Shown one piece after another: positions 1-11,929 of a stretch of 64,000 nucleotides of DNA. This stretch comes from Venturia oleaginea (Eukaryota > Ascomycota > Dothideomycetes > Venturiales > Venturiaceae). A program made the position numbers and the translations under genes. Position 1 is the stretch's first letter, and the number at the start of each line of letters is the position of its first letter. Below the pieces are notes generated by a model, which was given only the letters and a program-made list of their open reading frames with translations, had not been told where the DNA came from and did no database searches. The stretch is from assembly GCA_013176395.1 (NCBI GenBank), contig JABMLP010000009.1, positions 1,364,001-1,428,000 on the forward strand. Direction: 5' to 3'.

Positions 1-760
1 ATGGGGGGAGTATCATGAATTGAGCAATGCGTTCGCGGGAGGGTAGGAGGAGGGAGGAAATCTGTTTGGGCAACGAGTCCTGATCGTCCTTGAAGTTTGT
101 GTGCGAGTCATCGATGGGCACGGCAGCGAGAATTTCGTTGCTTGGAAAGACCCAGAGACGATAGGACGTGCCAAAGCCAGCTATAGTGTAGCTCGGAGAG
201 GAGCTATATACAGAGCCGACCTCGTACAAAAGGAAAACCTTCCACCGCTCAAGAGTCCAATCCTCGTCTTGAAGAAATGCAACAGTGCCGCCGTCGATGA
301 AGAACGGAATGAATATGCGCATATTGGAGAGAATCTTCCTTGCTCGCGCATCTGCCAATGTGGATTGCCAGATCTCAAACTTGCTCTTATCAACGGTGTA
401 CGTGTGAAGCAGCTGTCCAGGCGGTGTCCAGGCCTGGGATGAAGTATCCTTCTCTTGTGGTGTCCATGCAGTTTCCGGCAGAAAGCTGCTCAATAGGCCT
501 TTGATGTCCATCAATTCCCTCATTTCGTCGTTGAACGGTTTCATCATCTGGTGATATTTGATGCTAGCAGTCGGCTCGAGATCATTGGCGCGGAAGGATA
601 GTTTGATCTTGAGGTCCTTGTAGCCAGGTATCACCTCCTCTTCGCCAAAGATGGCGTAGGTATAAGTGGGAGGGAAGACCTCAATCACTTCCTTGCCATC
701 TTGGCCAGTCAAACTGACTTCCACGACTTCGGGAGCTTTGTCAATCCATAGTTCGTCCAT
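1..760 (-). CDS. hat1: Hat1-type histone acetyltransferase (type B catalytic subunit), 3' part missing at window edge
   Basis: Type B acetyltransferases of this family acetylate newly made histone H4 before chromatin assembly. The minus strand is open without introns from the ATG at 758-760 to the left edge (about 253 residues). The N-terminal Hat1 domain is recognisable by PPTYTYAIFGEEE, then GYKDLKIKLSF, the segment FEIWQSTLADAR, and IFIPFFIDGG. The visible part ends at QFMILPP, the point where the acetyl-CoA-binding motif normally begins, so the catalytic half lies outside the window. The start was chosen because it gives a family-like N-terminus (MDELWIDKAPEV); the frame stays open upstream but I found no earlier ATG. 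The gene is divergent from the ZIP transporter to its right. Family assignment is from recognised motifs, with no database search. Confidence 0.85.
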   Translation of the reverse strand, partial: MDELWIDKAPEVVEVSLTGQDGKEVIEVFPPTYTYAIFGEEEVIPGYKDLKIKLSFRANDLEPTASIKYHQMMKPFNDEMRELMDIKGLLSSFLPETAWTPQEKDTSSQAWTPPGQLLHTYTVDKSKFEIWQSTLADARARKILSNMRIFIPFFIDGGTVAFLQDEDWTLERWKVFLLYEVGSVYSSSPSYTIAGFGTSYRLWVFPSNEILAAVPIDDSHTNFKDDQDSLPKQISSLLLPSRERIAQFMILPP

Positions 761-1351
761 GTCGGGGGACGTGTGAATGGCGCGTGGTAATTTAGCAGCA
801 GTAATTGATGGGGCACGAGCTGCGATCCAATTTTTTCGGGTAAGGAAGCTGTTGTGTTGCTGTTGGGCGCAAAGAGTTTGCTGGTGAAGAACGCGCTCGC
901 TCGATAGAAGTCGTGTAGGAAGGACGCTAAGCGGAGTTACCCGGCCCCGGCCTCAAGAAACGGGGGCAAGGCTTAGACTACTATCTACAGCCTTGCTCAG
1001 TGGTTTCATTCTGTTTGTCCCATGAGCTCCAAAATTGAGCATACGATAATATCTGAGACCCAAGACAGAATCTGGCCGGTTGCCGAGATATTCGCCATGA
1101 ATGCAATTAGTCTTACTCGTCTTGAATTCTCACCATGCGTAATGGAATTTGTGTCTTCTGGCTGTCATGTAAGTCATTTTGTGTTATGGTCAGCCCTACA
1201 TAAACCTTTGAAACCGATTGCTCATCCCTTGTACTCCTGCATGATCAACTCCCCCTCAAGCCCCCTATACAGGTTTTAAGCACTGTGCGACAAGATGGCC
1301 TCTTCATACGTATATCCCTCACACCGGTAGCGCATCATCACCATTGCAATC
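761..1351. other. Divergent intergenic region between hat1 and the ZIP gene
   Basis: This 591-bp stretch separates two divergently transcribed genes and must hold both promoters. I saw no clear TATA box or convincing coding signal. The reading frame on the plus strand at 1022-1279 looks like chance. Confidence 0.5.
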
Positions 1352-2658
1352 ATGTGGGACGGTCTAGGCATGTTGCTCGCACTGAGCTGCCTCATGGCTT
1401 TGGCGTATGCAATTCTTCTACACAACAAGTAACATGGCTAATTCGATTCATCAGCTCCTTCCTAGCCGGCTCCCTTCCTCTATACTTCACCCTGTCCCAC
1501 CGACAGATACGTCTCATTTCCGCCGTTGGAACAGGCCTCCTCATTGGCACAGCACTCATAGTCATAATCCCAGAGGGCATTGAGACGCTCTACAGCTCTT
1601 CAACTATGTCTGTACCCCATACACCCCAGATTGCGCCTACCGTCGATGCGCCGATGGATAATGATCGCGCGGCATTGATTTTGCACAACATACCCAAACC
1701 AGACAAAAACGCTGCAGGACATGGCATCAAATATGACAATCAAGATGTGAAAGGAACAGACAGGTTTCTGCCAGGAGAAAAGGAACCTGATCCGCCAAAA
1801 GGCTCTGAGCCCAAAAGCTCCCAGATTCGACGTGCAGAGCCAGACGAGCATCACGAGGAATCGACACCACATACATGGATAGGCATATCCCTCGTATCAG
1901 GTTTCATACTCATGTATTTAATCGACATCATGCCCACAATCAAGTCCTCCTCCGGAACCTCGTCCAATGGACATACCCACCACATTCCCCTCTCCACAAT
2001 AGATCCTGAAGCCGCAACTTCATCACACCAAGCACCGGCTCATCCTCCACCCTCACGCCTAAACCCCACAACAATTGGACTTTTAATCCACGCTTTAGCC
2101 GATGGCATCGCTCTGGGCGCGTCCTCAACGACTGGGTCCACAAGCACGAGAAGCAGTTTGAGCATTATAATATTCATCGCAATTCTCGTCCACAAAGCCC
2201 CTGCTGCCTTCGGCTTAATCTCTATCCTACTGAAAGAAGGGGTCTCAAAACGTTCCGCCCGAGGTCATCTCCTCCTGTTCTCTTTCGCAGCACCACTGGG
2301 AGCACTGGTAATATGGATGATTATCAACATCTTAGGAAAAGCGGACGAGGAACAGAGTGGGAATTTGAAATGGTGGACTGGTATTGCTCTCACGTTTTCT
2401 GGTGGAACATTTTTGTATGTGGCCTTGCACGCTATGCAGACGATATCTAGCTCTTCTTCACATGGAGGGCACGCTCATGCAAACGTCCCGACGACGGGTG
2501 GTGACGACGAGTGGGAGACTCCTTATGCGGAGATTAATGGACACACTGTGCAAGCGCCGCAGGCACAGGAGAAAACGAAAGGAGAAGTAGGTTTAGTGGT
2601 AGCGGGAATGTTGCTGCCCCTTCTAACACAGATAGGACATGGACATTCTCATGGCTGA
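1352..2658 (+). CDS. ZIP-family metal (zinc) transporter, SLC39A9-like
   Basis: A multi-pass membrane transporter expected to move Zn2+ (or a related divalent metal) into the cytosol, probably from an internal compartment given its likeness to SLC39A9/ZIP9. Exons 1352-1404 and 1455-2658 flank a 50-nt intron (GTATGC...GCTAAT...CAG); the product is 418 residues. The splice gives a continuous first helix and the stretch SFLAGSLPLYFTLSHRQ followed by GTALIVIIPEGIE, a ZIP9-like beginning. Metal-site motifs are HALADGIALGAS in helix 4 and LVHKAPAAFG in helix 5. The loops are His-rich (GHTHHIPLS, SHGGHAHAN) and the C-terminus is GHGHSHG. The unspliced frame starting at 1285 would give a non-family N-terminus and was not used. 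Substrate is inferred from family. Confidence 0.85.
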
Positions 2659-3168
2659 TCCTATACTATGCTGTGTATAAATATTGATAGCTCAATAATG
2701 CAAAATTGTCGAAGACTCGGAAAATAAGCTCGATTTCTGAACGTGATGTATGCTGCAGATGTACTGCAAAATATGACCAAGCTCAAGCTCAGCCCTTACC
2801 ACTCAGCGACCCATAACTCGTCTCCCTGAAACAACAACATCAACAACCCTGCACTCACAGGGAGCAGCTATCTAGCAAGATGAATCGGGTAAAGACCATA
2901 TTGCCAGACCTATGCGAATGGCTTACCGATATTGCACTTCGAGCCACAGACTTCGACGCTGAATGAACGACACAGTACATCAAAACTTGGGAAAAACAAG
3001 AGAAATGTTTCGGTTTCAAGTCCCACTTGCATCTCCTATTTACATGCGCCGCCGATCCATCCCTAGTTTCAACCTTCGATCGCGCTTTGGCTCTGTAATT
3101 CCTCTTCATCTTCTTCTTCTAGATTTATCATCAACACTGTCGTTACCTTGCAATCACTCACTTCGAGA
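2659..3168. other. Intergenic, no feature seen
   Basis: A 510-bp stretch between the ZIP gene and the GPI-type protein gene. It presumably holds the ZIP terminator and the next promoter, but I see no distinct element. Confidence 0.4.
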
Positions 3169-4150
3169 ATGACGCCAAAATGTAGGACCAATATGAGAGG
3201 ACTACTCGTCTCGATGCCTGGTTTTGCGAACCTCGTTCAAGCAGCGACACAAGAGGTATTCATGCTCAACCCTTTGGGTACAGATGCTCCCCTCGTGGCC
3301 TCGGTAGTCGGCGCATCACCAGAAGCTACAACATACGTAATGGGTAAATAAACTGCACTTCGAACTCGTTGGCAAATGCTAAAAACACATCACAGCCTGT
3401 GGCCCCAACTTTCCTCTCACCCTCGCCTCCTTACCATCCTCCCTCATTTGTCCCGACCTAGCCTCCATAACCATAACCCAAGGACCTGCGACGATTGCTT
3501 ACACCTCCGTTGAGAATTGGGCTGCCCAACCCACCGAACCAAGCACCATTATCATAAAGGCTCTCCACTGCAATCTTTCGGGAACAACGGCAGCCATCTG
3601 CACAAACTCGTTCGATGGACTGGATAAAATCGTGCTGCCAACGCAGGGATTGGATTCAAGTGAGATTAGCATGGGACAGGCTAGTTTGGATGCTTTGAAA
3701 CTGCCCGAGACGTTCACGTTGACGGGCAATGAGTTCCCGGCTTTTGGGAAGGTGGTTGTGACGGCTGGTGCTGAGAAATTGCCGGCGTCAGCAGCGAGTG
3801 GTGCTGCCATTGCGAGTGCCAGTGCTGTGGGTGGAAAGCCTGGGGCCGGTTTGACGATGACCATGGCGGATACTTCGAGTGGTGTTATTGGCAATCCAGG
3901 TATCAACAGTGTTAGCCCTGGTTCCAATCCTGGCGTCGGTGGTGGTGGTGGTGCCGTTGCTCCTGGGGTTGCGAAGACGAGTTCTGGTGCGGTAGCGGCT
4001 GCTACCGTGTCAGGGACAGAGAAGGCTTCCAACACATCGACGGCGAAGCAAGCTGCGGCGACGGGGAATAAGTCTTCGGCATCAGCTATCAGTGTGGCCA
4101 GCGGGTGCTGGGTCATCGCTAGAGCATTGGCAGTCATATTATTCGTCTGA
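3169..4150 (+). CDS. Probable secreted, GPI-anchored Ser/Gly/Ala-rich protein
   Basis: Exons 3169-3343 and 3396-4150 (intron 3344-3395, GTAAAT...CACAG) give 309 residues. A weak N-terminal hydrophobic segment, better if translation starts at the second ATG (3193, MRGLLVSMPGFANLVQA), is followed by a compact domain with cysteines (ACGPNFPLT, LICPDL, LHCNLSG, AICTNSFDG). Then comes a long low-complexity tail (GNPGINSVSPGS, five glycines, SSGAVAAA) and a terminal hydrophobic stretch (CWVIARALAVILFV) preceded by small residues. That layout is typical of fungal cell-wall or plasma-membrane GPI proteins. I do not recognise a named family. Function is unknown; surface location is inferred from layout. 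Confidence 0.7.
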
Positions 4151-6583
4151 GAGCTGAATCTTGTGTCAAAATTTTGATAGGATCAGTTTCATGGACAGCA
4201 CATGGCGTTTTGGAAAAGAAAAAAAGGAAGATTAGATACCCATTTAGCACCTTGAAGGAACATATTACTATGTAGTCACAAATAAAAAACATAAATGTTC
4301 TATTCCATAGTTTGCATATCGTCGCCACTGCCCGGCGACAATTACGATGTCAACCTCGATCTTAGGCTATGGTTTAAAGCATATCACAATCGGACTATGC
4401 ATTTCCCTCGCTCTCTCTCCCCCTCTAACCAAGATTGGATCTCCTTGGAAACATCTATTTGCTACCCTTTCACTTCTTTACTAACCATGTAGACTTGGTC
4501 CGTCAGCTGTATATACCTAAATAATAGTAGTCCAGAGACTACTACAGATCAAAACGCGAAAGATCCCTTTTGATTTCATTTCCATTTCGAGACGATCAGT
4601 AACAGAATAATTCTAAAAGCACAATGAGAAAAATCTTGAACAAAGTGTGGATTTTCCTTTTCAGAAAATCCCATCAGAAAATCTCTCAGACAGGCACCCT
4701 TTCTTCGGCAAATCCACAGTCATCGTCCTCAATTACTCGCACACATCGATAAGGACTCGGATATTGCTGCAGGAAGCCAGGTTTGTTGATAACGTGACGC
4801 GACAGTATGGAGCACACTATTGACAATATCCACCCAAACGCATTCTCGCGTGCTGAACACGATTTCAGGCCCTCTGTGCCATTTAGGAGGTCTCTTCTTT
4901 TTGTGAGAGATTCCCATTGAGGTGCCATCACTAACACGTGAGTCATTCTACTTCGTCGAAAAATAGACAATGGCACATATGCTGCTGCGCCTATAAATGC
5001 GTCAACGAGCTCGAGCTGAAACCGCCTCCCCCCCCCCATATACGAAGATACAAGTACCAAATTGATGACCTCTGAATCGAGACCACGTCTAGTAGCTGCA
5101 AGAGTGCTGCCTGTTAGGCACCAGCCATCCGGGTAAAACGTAGCTATACTGTCTGTCTAAACCTCACGGATGCAGACAACAAGTAGCGCCCCGCCCATAA
5201 TTCAAACCAACCAGAACAGAGACCCAAAATAAAAGTCTTCCAGCCTCCCAACATAGGCCAATATGGCACCAGTCAAAGATATACCCAACGGAATAGCTTA
5301 AGGCCTCTTCGACCCTACCTACCTCCGCTCCCAAAGACGGACTCGACATTTCCAATCTCCCAACGTCAAATATGCTTTGAGGCAGGTAAACACAGCACCA
5401 ACCCGGGTTGAACAGAACAAGTTTACAGCACAAGTTCGCAGACGGGAGGGTAAAGACGAAGGAAATTGGCACTCACTCTGCCATTCACCTTCCAAAACAA
5501 ACAATGATAAGTGCGAACTGGATGGGTGAAAATGGTACAAAAAAATATATATATGGAGGAACGTGTTCAAGTACATCACCAACGAGTGCCGGGATAGGCG
5601 TAGAAGCTACGTACCGAGGAGTCCTGAGCATGGCTATGAAACAATCATACGACATCGCCAGAGTCGGCCACTACACAGTGGGATGATCTTGCCAAAACGA
5701 CCTAGTATGAGCTTTGAGAGTGATCCCTCCACATTCCCATCCAAAATTGCAGCATTCTATCAAAGCAGCATTTGCACTGAGAGATCCAGAAATCTGTCTC
5801 TCGATTTTTCTTCGTTCAGTGTGATAGCCAAGTCGATAGTCTCCTGTCGTGACTGCGAGGAACATACCGTCGAAGAACAAACGCCATTGGCGCCAAACTA
5901 ACAACATGCAAGGCAACGAGGACGACTTAATCGCGCAGCTTTCAAAGTCATAGCAATAGACAAGTACTAATACAAGGCCAGAAATACACAACTATCTGCT
6001 CGAAGGTTGGGATTGCCCGACAGGAGAGATGTAGGATTTGGAAAGACTGGCTAGGGAATGTGAGAGAAAGAAGAGGTGGAGTTTCTTCTTGACCAGCTCC
6101 CCACTCAACACACAAGAACAAATAGCATCGCCACCCATCGCCCTCGCAGTGTTCCGGTCCAACGCTCAACTCTTCTCATGCACCATTCCAAAACGCCATC
6201 GCTATAATTTGAATCGTTATCCCGACCGCAGTTGCTGTAGTGTCAGGTCCGCTGTGTATGTTTATTCTCCGCGCAAATGTCGAGTTCTTCTCTTGTCCTA
6301 CACCACTTACGATGCTATTCATCTTGTTCCCACATAATTCGTAATCGATTGGACCCATGGTCTTTAGTCTGGTTTGCCTTGCCGAATGTGTGTGACGGAC
6401 TGGAATGGCGGCGTTGATCTCGGTGCTCATATATATCTTCGCTCGTGCTACCTTCGAAGACCTCCACCCCTGTTTCGGCAAAGTAGGATTCCGTGCCCGC
6501 AAATACCCAACGAAGAGGGAATTTTCCGTCGCGGAGACTACACCAGAGCTTGTTAACTCAGGCTTTTCCGAAACTCTTCATTC
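4151..6583. other. Long intergenic stretch without a supportable gene
   Basis: About 2.4 kb between the GPI-type gene and the 3' end of the phytochrome gene. Several frames of 60-124 codons occur on both strands (for example minus 4686-5060 and 5671-5991), but none shows a recognised motif or consistent splice structure. A run of ten C residues lies near 5029-5038. The part next to 6583 is presumably the 3' UTR of the phytochrome gene. Confidence 0.4.
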
Positions 6584-9500
6584 CTACCTGTCCTTCAACG
6601 CCACATCGAACCACCCACCAGCCAAGAATTGTGTAGGATCAAAGGCAGCTACCCTTCTGCTTTCATCGGAGAATGCGCCGAGCAAGTACAAATTAAGCCT
6701 GTGAAAATTCACCGGCTTGATGACCCATCCGTCGAAACCCGTCTTCAGGATTCCGCGCAAATGGCTCGGTTTCAAAGACGCCGAAACAGCAAAAATGGGT
6801 GTTCGCCCGTACATCCGAGCGCTTCGAGATAGAAGCTGCGGATTTGCTTTCTCAAACTTTCGAATCATCTCGGTTGCAAGGTATCCGTCCACTAGCGGCA
6901 TCTAGTCCACGGTTAGTGCAATACTTCCGAGAAGAATGGGTTAAGACTTGCATCAAGGTCCATTAAAATGAACTGGGTAATAGCCGAGCATTCTACGAAC
7001 ATATCATAGCACTGCTGGCCATCGCAAGAAATCTCTACCCGATGACCCATCCTTTCCAGTCGTCGTCGCAGGATTTGCTGATTGATTTTGTTATCGTCTG
7101 CTACCATGACCATCATGGGTTGCTGGCTTATATCTGCCATGGTCTGCGTCAGTTTTAGCGGATGAGGTGTCATTGGCGGTGATTGGGCTTGACCCGTCGG
7201 GATAGGCAAATCAAAAAAGCCATGTGCATAATCCGAGCCCGAGACTTTACTGATTGGCCCATCAGTCGGGCCACTTGGTGTAGTGACACTAGTACCATGA
7301 TCCTCAACGGGTGGCGTTGGTAATTGGAAGGGATGAAAGGCTTCATTGCTGCGCGGGAAGGGTAGCAATAGGGAGACAGTGGTGCCTACACCTCTAGCCG
7401 ACCTTACTTTTAGCAAACCACTCCGTAGTCGAGTAAATCGAGCAACTGTGGCTAGACCAAGTCCTATGACAGGCTTTCCTATCGGGGTTGGATCCCGGCT
7501 CAATCTACCAACTACCGTTGGCTTGGCCATTTCGGAATCTTCTGAAGGTATTTGTTCCAACTCTTGAAACAACTCATCGAGATGATCCTCAGCGATACCC
7601 ATGCCCGTATCAGTGACTTTAATCTCCACAAGATAATGGGCATCGTTCATATCATTGAGGTTGGCTTCAAGCTGCACACAGCCAGTGTCAGTACATCGAA
7701 TCGCGTTCGAAACAATGTGGACAATCGCCTGTTGAAAGCGCTGGAAGTCTCCCCTACTGACTGTCAGTGCACGGCACGGCATGTTTGACGATGCAGACCT
7801 ACCGGACGAATTGCGGGAAGTTCGGGTCGATTAAGACGATGAGCTGTATACCTTTGCGACTAGCGTGGTGATCTAATGGCTTCAGAGCTTCGGCGAGAGC
7901 AGAGCGAATGTCGAAACCGAGTTCCAGAAGAGGGAAGCTACCATCCTGACTTCGAGTGAGATTAAGCAGGTCGTCAATTATGTAGACAAGAGATTGCGAG
8001 GCGGAATGTGATTTGCGAAGCAGCTCTCGCGTGTCCTTATCCATACGGTTTTCCATGGCAACTTCGAGGTAGTTGATGATAGCGTTTAATGGAGTTCGCG
8101 CTGCCTCACGGTATTAGCATATACCAGGCTATGTGTTTGATCGATAAGACGAACCTTCATGGGATGCGTTGAGAAGCAGAATACGCTTCATTTTAGTGTT
8201 GAAAAGCGATTTTTCATTGGCCCGCCACACCTCGATGAACTTTCCATACACAAGCCTCACTGTAGTTGCGCTTCGAAAGGTTAGTGTTGAAAACAAGCAG
8301 GACAGTCAGATGCTTACTATTCCTGGTACTCTTCTTGGGTCCATTCTTTGCACGCACCTGTCACAATCTCTGTCCACCTTTTGAAACTGGCTCGCGGCTC
8401 CAGAAGTGTGTTGTTGACGGAAGTCATCTTCGCATGTGGGTTACCCGCCCAGTGTACCTCTTTCATCTGGTGCGTTCGAAAAAACAGCATGTAATCTGAA
8501 TCATTAGATAACGGAATGAAGAGGAACCCAGCAATAGTGTCCAAAGATGGCAACCGCGGGAAGTTCGGATGATCTTCCATGATATTATGTGTTGATACGA
8601 CGGAGGTATAGGCTCGAAGATGCACATATCTCAGCACGAGAATTGCTTCCAGGTAGGATTCGTGCTTCCCGATAGTTCTCGCCTCCCCTTGAATTACCAT
8701 GAACCCTGAACTTGAGCCGAACAAGCGGAGAATATCACTTGACGATGCCGTAATACAGCTTTGCGGGTCCTTGTCAACTTGTATTGTTTCGAGGAGCTTT
8801 CGTGCGCCGAGCCTTGAGCTGTACGATAGCTTTGCTATACAATTCGAAACACACAGACCTATCCAGTAACAAACCTCTCGGACAGAAAACGAAACATGAG
8901 TCGCAGTCGGTCCATACGAATGACAACATATAAGGCCCCACAATTTGTCGTTGAATTGCAGCGAAATGGATGCGGTCGAGCGGACTCCCATGTTTCCCAA
9001 GTACTTGATGTGTATGGGCGACATGCTAATCATTGTTAGGGATGACCAAAGATAGTTCAAACAGGCTACTCACGCTCGCAGATAGCTATGTGTGAGATCC
9101 AGAGGTTTTTCCATGTCTTCAACAGCGCGGCAAACAAGTCGTGCTGTGGGCATCTCGCGGTCAAATAAGAGTCGGACCTTGTTGATTTGATAGAGCCTTC
9201 TTGCTTGGGGTGGAATATCTGAGGCTGGAAAGTGGAGACCTTTGTACAAGTCACCGGTAGCTTCTGGAATGATGGCCTCAGCAACGACCTGACCATTATA
9301 AGCCTTGTCGAAGCGATATACCATCACGCGATGGAATCTGGTCAATTGCTGAACCACACTTGCGACAGTATCTAGCAGTTCTTCGAAATCCTGACAAGCG
9401 CTCAGCTCCTGTTGAATTTGGGCCATGATGCTGACCGTCTCTGTGGTGCTTCTCTCATCAGGATGCAAAGAATGCACCAGCCGATTCAGATGTAGTGGCC

Positions 9501-10444
9501 GTGCTTTGGTAGATTGGGCTGCCAGGCTCACGATTGTCGGGTCTACATTAAGAGTCATCACCGGTTTGCTGGGCATGTCGGGATCGACTCCTGGTATTGA
9601 CGGCTCTAAACTGTTTTGAGACTCAAACTCGCAAACGAGCAGGTCGCGTCCCTGTCCAACAAAATGTACTGCGCAGCTTACGGGCATGATGTTGCCATTC
9701 GGAGTTCGTATGTTTGTAGAGAACACGATGGGCTCTACTTCGACATGTGCGCGCATGTATTGCTCCTGTATGTACCAGGCCTTGGCATCAAAGGAGCTCC
9801 GGTAGTATCCCGGGAAGATGTCTGAGAAATTGTCCAGGGCGAACAGATCATTAGGAGAGTACTGGCAGAAGGATTGGCAGTTTTCGCTCGCGATCCGGAC
9901 TTGGAGCTTGCCTCGTTCTACGAGTCTGATGGCGATGAGAACGCCAAACGACTGGATGGCACCAGGGATATGGATGGGCTCGTCCTCACATCGCTGGAAC
10001 TCCCGTCGGCCACGAGTGCCGAAGAGAACGCCATGGTCAGCCTCCCCAACGACAGCATACTCGTGTTTTTCAGTAATCAGGGGGGTATCAGAATTGGACA
10101 CGTCCACGACAGTTCCATCATCATCTGATATTCCAGCACCATCGTCTGCTGATGATACCGAACCGGTTGTTGACGACGTCGGGGTGGCGGGCGAGGCGCC
10201 GAGGCTGGTTTGTGACGCCGAGACTGTAGAGATGTCAATCGTCGTTTCAGTCCATGGTTCGGAACATGAGTAGATGGAAAACAGTTGGCAGCTCACCTAC
10301 GTGACCCTCGACCGACTCGATCTGGGTGGGGTTGACATTAGAGAAGCGGATGGGATAGACTCGCTCGCCAGGATCCAACTTGGAAGGAAACTCGGGCACG
10401 AGTGGTGCGAGAGATATGCTGGAACGGCGCATGTTTCGCGACAT
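6584..10444 (-). CDS. Fungal phytochrome: PAS-GAF-PHY-histidine kinase-response regulator
   Basis: A red/far-red photoreceptor and hybrid histidine kinase of the FphA type. Exons (minus, 5' to 3'): 10444-10297, 10223-9074, 9025-8318, 8270-8155, 8100-7803, 7756-6952, 6901-6584; total 3543 nt, 1180 residues. In the N-terminal PAS region CEDEPIHIPGAIQSFG carries the likely biliverdin-binding cysteine (about residue 128). The GAF domain has FPASDIPPQAR and SPIHIKYLGNMGVR with the conserved His. The PHY tongue motif PRASF and WAGNP are present. The kinase has the H-box HEARTPLNAI (His about 706), SNAI in the N-box, VTDTGMGIAE (G1) and GLGLATV (G2). The receiver has VADDNKINQQ, the acceptor Asp in LMDLDMP (about 1073) and IKP. 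All key residues are present, so it is probably functional. The last intron uses a GC donor. Confidence 0.92.
6902..6951 (-). other. GC-AG intron in the phytochrome receiver domain
   Basis: On the minus strand this 50-nt intron starts GCAAGT, has a CACTAAC branch-like site and ends CTAG. Splicing joins FILMDLD to MPLVDGY in phase 0 and rebuilds the receiver-domain acceptor motif. No GT donor nearby would do so. Confidence 0.8.
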
Positions 10445-11929
10445 CGTCGTCTAGGTGTAAGGGCGAGGATCGGGTCGGAGAATTCAGAAGGACATCACGA
10501 CTGACTTGCATGCGGAGGTGGATGATACAGTGCAAGTGTTGATCTCGGGGATGACTCCGTAGCCATCCAACTTCAATGAATAGAGACCAGGTGCAGATGT
10601 GAGGATTGCGCTGTCCGTGGGAGGAGGAAGACGCGCTGTGCAGGAGCCAAGGGCAAGTTCAGAGTTCAGCAGAGACGCGGAGCAGCGCCTCCCCGCGAGG
10701 AGCTGAAGGGTCTTACCTCGTGAGTTTTGGGGGTCTTGGAGAAGCAGCTTCAGGTTGCAGAAGTATCTGGTATCGAATTCAACATGCAGCCTCAGAGACG
10801 GCAAAGCAGCCGCCGCGTCTAGGCATCCCCATATCCCCGGTGCTGGGGAAGAGGGGATCAAAGGAAGCCGTCTCTATTGTGAGCAATTGGCGTCTGTGAG
10901 AGTTACGATCAGGTATGCTGAACGCTGAACGCTGAACGCTGAACATCTGACTAATCGCTGGCTGCACGGAACCGTCTCCGGATCCAAGTCACCAATCGTA
11001 GCCAATCGACGTGCATGTCCATGGCGACGTTGAATCGCCCATGTTATAACTACGAGTCATTCTCGCTTTAGCTTCAATATAGGTAGCAGCTAAGGATATA
11101 TTCGTCTTCCCTTCCTAATAGAAGCCTTGTTTCAAATATTGCCCAGTTCGCGTTTCGACGAAGCATCCAGCACTTGTATAAATTTGTGAGCTGTCCTGAA
11201 ACCCGACTTCTTGCGAGGATTCGTATCATTTGAGCTGGCATAGCCTTGAGCCTCTTGTCTATCGTGTCAATGCGCTGCAAACACATGTAAATTCTGCCCT
11301 ATTCCCCGCCAAGGAACCTGCTTCTCACAAAATGAGAGTACTGCACATAGCATCGCATGTTATGATCGCGTTGTCAAGGTTAATCTTGATGATTTGATCC
11401 TGGAGTCTCCCGAAGCTGTTATATCGTCGAAAATCACCTGCAAGCAATTTTTCTGCCAGATAGGTCGTATGCTGGGTAGGCGCCAGTACGGAATGCCTTT
11501 TCGAGAGAGATTCTTGGGCTTTTGCACTTTCGACAGAGATCAGCGCGCTCAATCTCTTCACTATCTATGCGTAGGGCAGATTCTGTGCGCACTGCTCGTC
11601 TACGGTCCTCGCTCAGCCTAGAACCGCTCTCTTTGACTTGCCGGCTGTCAATCTTGCCCAGTCAGCAGGAACCACCGACATCTATGTATATTAATATTGC
11701 CCCGAGCTCAAAACTATCGAGCCGTACGTCGTTGGAATCCAGGGACTAGCCAATATCGCGCGGGCGTATGCCTATACTATACTCCTCTTTTCTCGCACCC
11801 TTTCCTGTGTCACCAGTTCTTTCCTAACAACAAAAGCCCAATGTTTTGTCCAGCCGAGTTGGCCATAATTTGAGCGTCCGCGGACGTACCTGTCTAATTC
11901 CCTTATTTCATGTGTTTCCTTCAATCATA
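10445..11929. other. Divergent intergenic region between phytochrome and membrane-protein genes
   Basis: A 1.5-kb divergent region. Besides the 7-bp tandem repeat at 10917-10944 and short chance frames I see no gene. It should hold the promoters of both flanking genes and may contain light-response elements for the phytochrome, but none was recognised. Confidence 0.4.
10917..10944. repeat. Tandem repeat, 7-bp unit GCTGAAC x4
   Basis: Four perfect copies of GCTGAAC, about 470 bp upstream of the phytochrome start codon. No function can be read from it; it could vary in copy number between strains. Confidence 0.8.

Noticed and set aside
4686..5060. Minus-strand frame of 124 codons
   Set aside because: Passes through the poly-C run, has no ATG at its start and no recognisable domain.
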